Assembly (NCBI RefSeq): GCF_001485435.1
Contig: NZ_BCMS01000001.1
Location: 2,365,501-2,429,500, forward strand
DNA length: 64,000 nt
Source: Deinococcus grandis
GTDB lineage: Bacteria; Deinococcota; Deinococci; Deinococcales; Deinococcaceae
Reading direction: 5' to 3'
The position numbers and the translations under genes are program-made. Positions 58,769 to 64,000 of the stretch are shown one piece after another (within the stretch, counting starts at the first letter, position 1; every line of letters starts with the position of its first letter). Under the pieces are notes generated by a model that was not told where the DNA came from, did not search any database, and saw only the letters and a program-made list of their open reading frames with translations.

Positions 58769-58774
58769 AGCGTG
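58769..58774 (-). promoter_or_regulatory. -10 hexamer CACGCT of the efflux operon
   Basis: 7 nt before the first ATG, divergent by about 140 bp from the response regulator's -10 (TACGCT 58915-58920). Confidence 0.4.
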
Positions 58775-58914
58775 CGGGGCGGGGGTCAAGACTCCGCGCA
58801 ACCTCCGTGAAGATTTGTCGAAGGCGCCCCGCCTCCCGCCAGGAGGCTGTTTCCCCCATCTGGCAGGGGGCAGGGGTATCTGGGGCCCTTCGCGCGACCT
58901 TCACGCCGTTCACG

Positions 58915-58920
58915 TACGCT
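58915..58920 (+). promoter_or_regulatory. -10 hexamer TACGCT of the two-component operon
   Basis: 6 nt before the ATG at 58927. Just upstream is the direct repeat TTCACG-CCG-TTCACG (58900-58914), a plausible response-regulator box. Confidence 0.5.
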
Positions 58921-58926
58921 CATGGC

Positions 58927-59606
<680 letters not shown>

Positions 59607-59610
<4 letters not shown>

Positions 59611-60923
59611 CCCCGCCCGCCGGGAAACCGCAGCGCACGCAGCCGCTGGCGGTGACGCTGCTGCTGGCCATGCTGCTGGTGGTGGGCGTGGCGGTGGGCA
59701 GCACCTTCTACTTCTCGAATCTGGTCGTCAAACGCGAATTCGAGCGGCTGCCGAGCGGCGTGCGCGAGATGATCCGCGAGCAGCAGGCGGCAACCCTGCG
59801 CGGTGAGGTGCTGACCCCCACGCCTCCGCTGCCGGTCGTGCGGACCGGCACGTCCGCCGACGCATATCTGGACCCCTTCGACAGCAGCCCGGACGTGGGC
59901 GGCGTGGTGAAGCAGGCCAGCGGGGAGGACGCGGTCGTCACGAACGGCAAACGGCCCCGCAACCTGCGCGTCAGTGACGGCAAGCCGCCGCCCCGCAACC
60001 GCGCGCAGGACTTCCTGCGGGACGTTCAGAGCAGCCTCCTGCAGGTGGGCCTGGTGGCGGCGGCGGTGTCGGCGCTGCTGGCGTTCCTGATCTCGCGGCG
60101 GGTGGCGCGCCCCGTCTCGGCGGTGTCGGGCGCAGCGGCGCGGCTGGCCAGCGGCGACCTGAGTGCCCGCGCGCCCGTGCTGGGCGGCGAGCGGGAGATC
60201 GCGGCGCTGGCGCACTCCTTCAACGACATGGCCGAGAACCTCCAGGCGCTCGAACGCGAGCGGCAGCAGGCGGTGGCAGACATCGCGCACGAGCTACGCA
60301 CCCCGATCGCGGTCATGCAGGCGCGCCTGGACGCCATGGAGGACGGCGTGTACCCGCTGAACACCGAGCAGATCACGCTGCTCAGCACGCAAACGCAACT
60401 CCTCACGCGGCTGGTGGGCGACCTGCGCACCCTGACGCTGGCGGACGCCGGACGGCTGGCGCTGGACCCGCGCCCGCTGGACCTGGGCGCGCTGGGGCGC
60501 GAGGTCGTGCAGGCGCTCCAGGACCGCGCCGCCGCGCTGGGCCTGACGCTGGGTGTGCAGGCCGAACCGGCCCTCACGCACGCCGACCGGGACCGCGTGC
60601 GGCAGATCACCACGAACCTCGTGGACAACGCCCTGAGGCACGCCCGCAGCCGCGTGCAGGTCCGCGTCGAGGCGCGCGGCGAACAGGTCGTCCTGCACGT
60701 CGAGGACGACGGCCCCGGCATCCCCGAGGGCAGCCGCGAGGCGGTCTTCACGCGCTTCACCCGCCTGGACGCCAGCCGCTCCCGCGACACCGGCGGCAGC
60801 GGCCTGGGCCTCGCCATCGTGCGGGCCCTGGCCGCCGCGCACGGGGGGCAGGCGGCGCTGGCGGCCTCCAAGGGACTGGGCGGCGCGCACTTCACGGTGA
60901 CCCTGCCGGGCGGGACGGACTGA
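59607..60923 (+). CDS. Sensor histidine kinase of the efflux-linked two-component system
   Basis: 438 aa. Transmembrane helices at about 14-36 and 140-162 flank a ~100-residue periplasmic sensor. HAMP (RPVSAVSGAAARLASGDLSARAP) follows, then HisKA with VADIAHELRTPIAVMQARLD and HATPase with TNLVDNALRHA, VEDDGPGIPEGSREAVFTRF and GSGLGLAIVRAL. The architecture is that of BaeS/CpxA-type envelope sensors. Signal unknown. Confidence 0.93.
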
Positions 60924-60939
60924 CCCGGCGTCCCCACCA

Positions 60940-60985
60940 CAGGGAAGAGGCCCCAGGAGTTCAGGTTCCCGGGGCCTCTTCCCTG
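60940..60985. terminator. Bidirectional terminator between the kinase and Nudix gene
   Basis: A perfect 15-bp stem CAGGGAAGAGGCCCC / GGGGCCTCTTCCCTG between convergent genes. Confidence 0.8.
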
Positions 60986-60995
60986 CTGATCTGCG

Positions 60996-62567
<1,572 letters not shown>

Positions 62568-62571
<4 letters not shown>

Positions 62572-62642
62572 GGGGCGGGGGAGCGCCCGCGTGCTCGGCA
62601 CGGCGGACGGCTGTGGGCAGACAGGGTGGACACGGGCATCAT
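62568..62642 (-). CDS. Putative leaderless leader peptide coupled to prfA
   Basis: 24 residues (MMPVSTLSAHSRPPCRARGR...), starting 6 nt after TAGACT. Its TGA (62570-62568) overlaps the prfA GTG as GTGA. Since RF1 does not read UGA, the leader's stop would be released by RF2. The peptide's expression is inferred. Confidence 0.45.
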
Positions 62643-62648
62643 GAGCGC

Positions 62649-62654
62649 AGTCTA
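62649..62654 (-). promoter_or_regulatory. -10 hexamer TAGACT upstream of the prfA leader ORF
   Basis: 6 nt before the leader ATG. Confidence 0.5.
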
Positions 62655-62711
62655 GCGCCCGCCTGTGAGCGCCTGTGGACACGTTCCCCTGACGCGACGC
62701 TCACAGTGGGC

Positions 62712-62757
62712 CTGCCGGGTGTCAGGTGCCCATGCGATCCTACCTGACACCCGGCAG
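62712..62757. repeat. Perfect 16-bp inverted repeat in the prfA/hom divergent region
   Basis: CTGCCGGGTGTCAGGT / ACCTGACACCCGGCAG with a 14-nt loop. No gene ends here, so it is not an ordinary terminator; operator or insulator are possible. Confidence 0.75.
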
Positions 62758-62816
62758 CCTCTCCCCCACCGGGAATGCGTCTAATCCAGGGGTCCGGACG
62801 TGGGGGGCGGGGGCGC

Positions 62817-62822
62817 TACAGT
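62817..62822 (+). promoter_or_regulatory. -10 hexamer TACAGT for homoserine dehydrogenase (leaderless)
   Basis: 7 nt before the ATG at 62830. Confidence 0.55.
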
Positions 62823-62829
62823 CGGGCGC

Positions 62830-63792
62830 ATGAGAACCGTGACCGTCGGCGTGCTGGGCTGTGGGACCGTGGGGCAGGACGTCCTGAACCTGATCCAGAA
62901 ACGCGAGGCGATCTTCGCGGATCTGGGCGTGCGGATCGAGGTGGCGGGCGTGCTCGTGCGGGACACCTCCCGCCCGCGCGCCTGCCCGCCCGGCACGCCC
63001 CTGACGACCGACCCGGCATTCCTGCAGGAGTGCGGCGTGGTGATCGAGGCGATGGGCGGCGTGGAGCGCCCCATGGACCTCCTGCGTCCGTACCTGCGCT
63101 CGGGCCGCCCGGTGATCACGGCGAACAAGGCGCTGCTGGCCGAGAAATGGGACGAACTGCGTGACTACGCGCTGGACGGCAAGCTGTACTACGAGGCGTC
63201 CGTGATGGCCGGGACGCCCGTGATCGGCCCGATGAGCACCGTGCTGCGCGCCAGCACCTTCGGGCGCCTCCAGGCGGTCCTGAACGGCACGTGCCTGTAC
63301 ATCATCACGCAGATGGAACAGGGCAAGGAGTACGCCCAGGCGCTCGCGGAAGCGCAGGCGCTGGGGTACGCGGAGGACCCGCCCACCCTGGACGTCGGCG
63401 GGTTCGACACGGCCCACAAACTGACGGTCCTGGCGCGCTTCTGCGCGGACGGCAACTTCCCGTTCGACCGGGTGCAGGTGCAGGGCATTGAGGGGCTGAC
63501 CCTCGCGGACGTGCAGGGCGCCCGCGCGCGCGGTGAACGCATCAAACTCGTCGCGGAACTGGAACGCGTGAATGGAGAGTGGCAGGCCCGCGTCTCCCCG
63601 CAGTCCCTCCCGGAGGACCACCCGCTGTGCAACGCCGGGGCCAGCCGCAACGCCATGGTGTACGAGGGCGAGGAATGCGGCACCCTGATCTTCGCCGGGG
63701 GCGGCGCGGGCGGCATGGTCACCGCGAGCGCCATGGTCGGCGACCTGCTCGACTGGGTGATCGGCTTCCCCGGGCACGTGCCTCTGCACTGA
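62830..63792 (+). CDS. hom: Homoserine dehydrogenase (short form, no ACT domain)
   Basis: 320 aa. Rossmann motif GVLGCGTVGQDVL, cofactor/substrate residues EAMGGVERPM, ITANKALLAEKW, YEASVMAGTPVIGP and VLNGTCLYIIT, and the catalytic DVGGFDTAHKLTVLA. It reduces aspartate semialdehyde to homoserine for Thr/Met. It lacks the C-terminal ACT domain that confers threonine inhibition in long forms. A terminator follows. Confidence 0.94.
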   Translation: MRTVTVGVLGCGTVGQDVLNLIQKREAIFADLGVRIEVAGVLVRDTSRPRACPPGTPLTTDPAFLQECGVVIEAMGGVERPMDLLRPYLRSGRPVITANKALLAEKWDELRDYALDGKLYYEASVMAGTPVIGPMSTVLRASTFGRLQAVLNGTCLYIITQMEQGKEYAQALAEAQALGYAEDPPTLDVGGFDTAHKLTVLARFCADGNFPFDRVQVQGIEGLTLADVQGARARGERIKLVAELERVNGEWQARVSPQSLPEDHPLCNAGASRNAMVYEGEECGTLIFAGGGAGGMVTASAMVGDLLDWVIGFPGHVPLH

Positions 63793-63797
63793 ATTCT

Positions 63798-63939
63798 GGG
63801 GTGTGGGGAGTGGGCAGTAGGGAGTGGGAACAGCAGAAGCAGGGAGCGTCGGCACTCGCCTTCGCTCCCTGTTTTTCTGTCTGGTGGCTTCAGCGGGGGC
63901 GGGTCAGGCGCGCGACCCACTCCCCACTTCCCACACCCC
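63798..63939. repeat. Repeat family C, copy 2
   Basis: Outer arms GGGGTGTGGGGAGTGGG (63798-63814) and its near complement in CCCACTCCCCACTTCCC plus CACACCCC (63916-63939). It encloses the hom terminator. It is related to the element at 20050-20135. Confidence 0.6.
63840..63878 (+). terminator. Intrinsic terminator after hom
   Basis: CAGGGAGCG / CGCTCCCTG 9-bp stem with a 14-nt loop followed by TTTTTCTG. Confidence 0.85.
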
Positions 63940-63950
63940 ACTGCCCCCGT

Positions 63951-64000
63951 TCACTGCTCGTCGCGGTCGTCCCCGTCCTCGTCGAGTTCCACGTCGTCCA
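63951..64000 (-). CDS. Acidic C-terminus of an unidentified protein (partial)
   Basis: The last ~16 codons before a TGA read DDVELDEDGDDRDEQ. Only the tail is in the window, so no family can be assigned. Confidence 0.45.
   Translation of the reverse strand, partial: DDVELDEDGDDRDEQ

Overview
The window is high-GC bacterial chromosome and reads as a Deinococcus species. Evidence: RF1, MnmA, TsaD, LepB and other housekeeping proteins of Deinococcus-like character; a KdpD without its histidine-kinase half; a TPR/SARP-type regulator; dispersed small palindromic repeats; and many genes whose start codon lies 5-10 nt after a TANNNT or CANNNT -10 hexamer with no Shine-Dalgarno sequence, the leaderless pattern described in Deinococcus deserti. 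No tRNA, rRNA, CRISPR array, prophage or complete insertion sequence was seen.

Layout. 1-5.6 kb: NERD protein (partial), lysA, a FadR-type regulator with a FadR-like operator coupled to a sterol-desaturase-family protein, mnmA and a DUF5063-like protein. 5.6-17.3 kb: mostly minus-strand single genes and small operons (phosphodiesterase plus secreted partner, ICMT-like methyltransferase, 2-hydroxyacid dehydrogenase, GNATs, inositol-phosphatase-type enzyme, a frameshifted histidine phosphatase, endonuclease III-like protein, Ser/Thr kinase), with patatin and lepB on plus, then DUF503, HMA-like protein and ribokinase. 17.4-27.4 kb: deaminase, fadD, tsaD, butyrate-kinase-like enzyme, ribosome hibernation factor, TetR regulator, and a CoA-transferase/thiolase operon resembling the end of the beta-ketoadipate pathway.

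27.6-32.2 kb: pgi, then the most unusual locus. The N-terminal domain of an IS605-type TnpB, cut just before its RuvC nuclease, is fused in frame to a TPR protein with a C-terminal SARP-like DNA-binding domain. A 45-residue secreted peptide with a Cys-Cys motif follows. 32.2-35.8 kb: the PEP synthase regulator (DUF299) divergent from ppsA.

35.8-44.1 kb: a two-component pair divergent from kdpFABC and a truncated kdpD. kdpA carries a 126-bp in-frame repeat insertion, and another repeat separates kdpB from kdpC. 44.1-52.1 kb: Mrp Fe-S carrier with a SufR-like regulator and a 2H phosphoesterase, a membrane-anchored pseudokinase, guaA and a GAF-GAF-HD-GYP protein. 52.3-60.9 kb: a six-gene MacAB/TolC efflux operon divergent from its likely OmpR/histidine-kinase regulator. 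61-64 kb: prfA with an overlapping Nudix gene, homoserine dehydrogenase and the acidic C-terminus of a further gene.

Themes: (1) leaderless transcription, including two leaderless leader peptides whose stop overlaps the start of prfA and of the HD-GYP gene; (2) small repeats sitting at stop codons and, in kdpA and lysA, inside reading frames; (3) the TnpB-TPR-SARP/peptide locus, the best candidate for an undescribed system.
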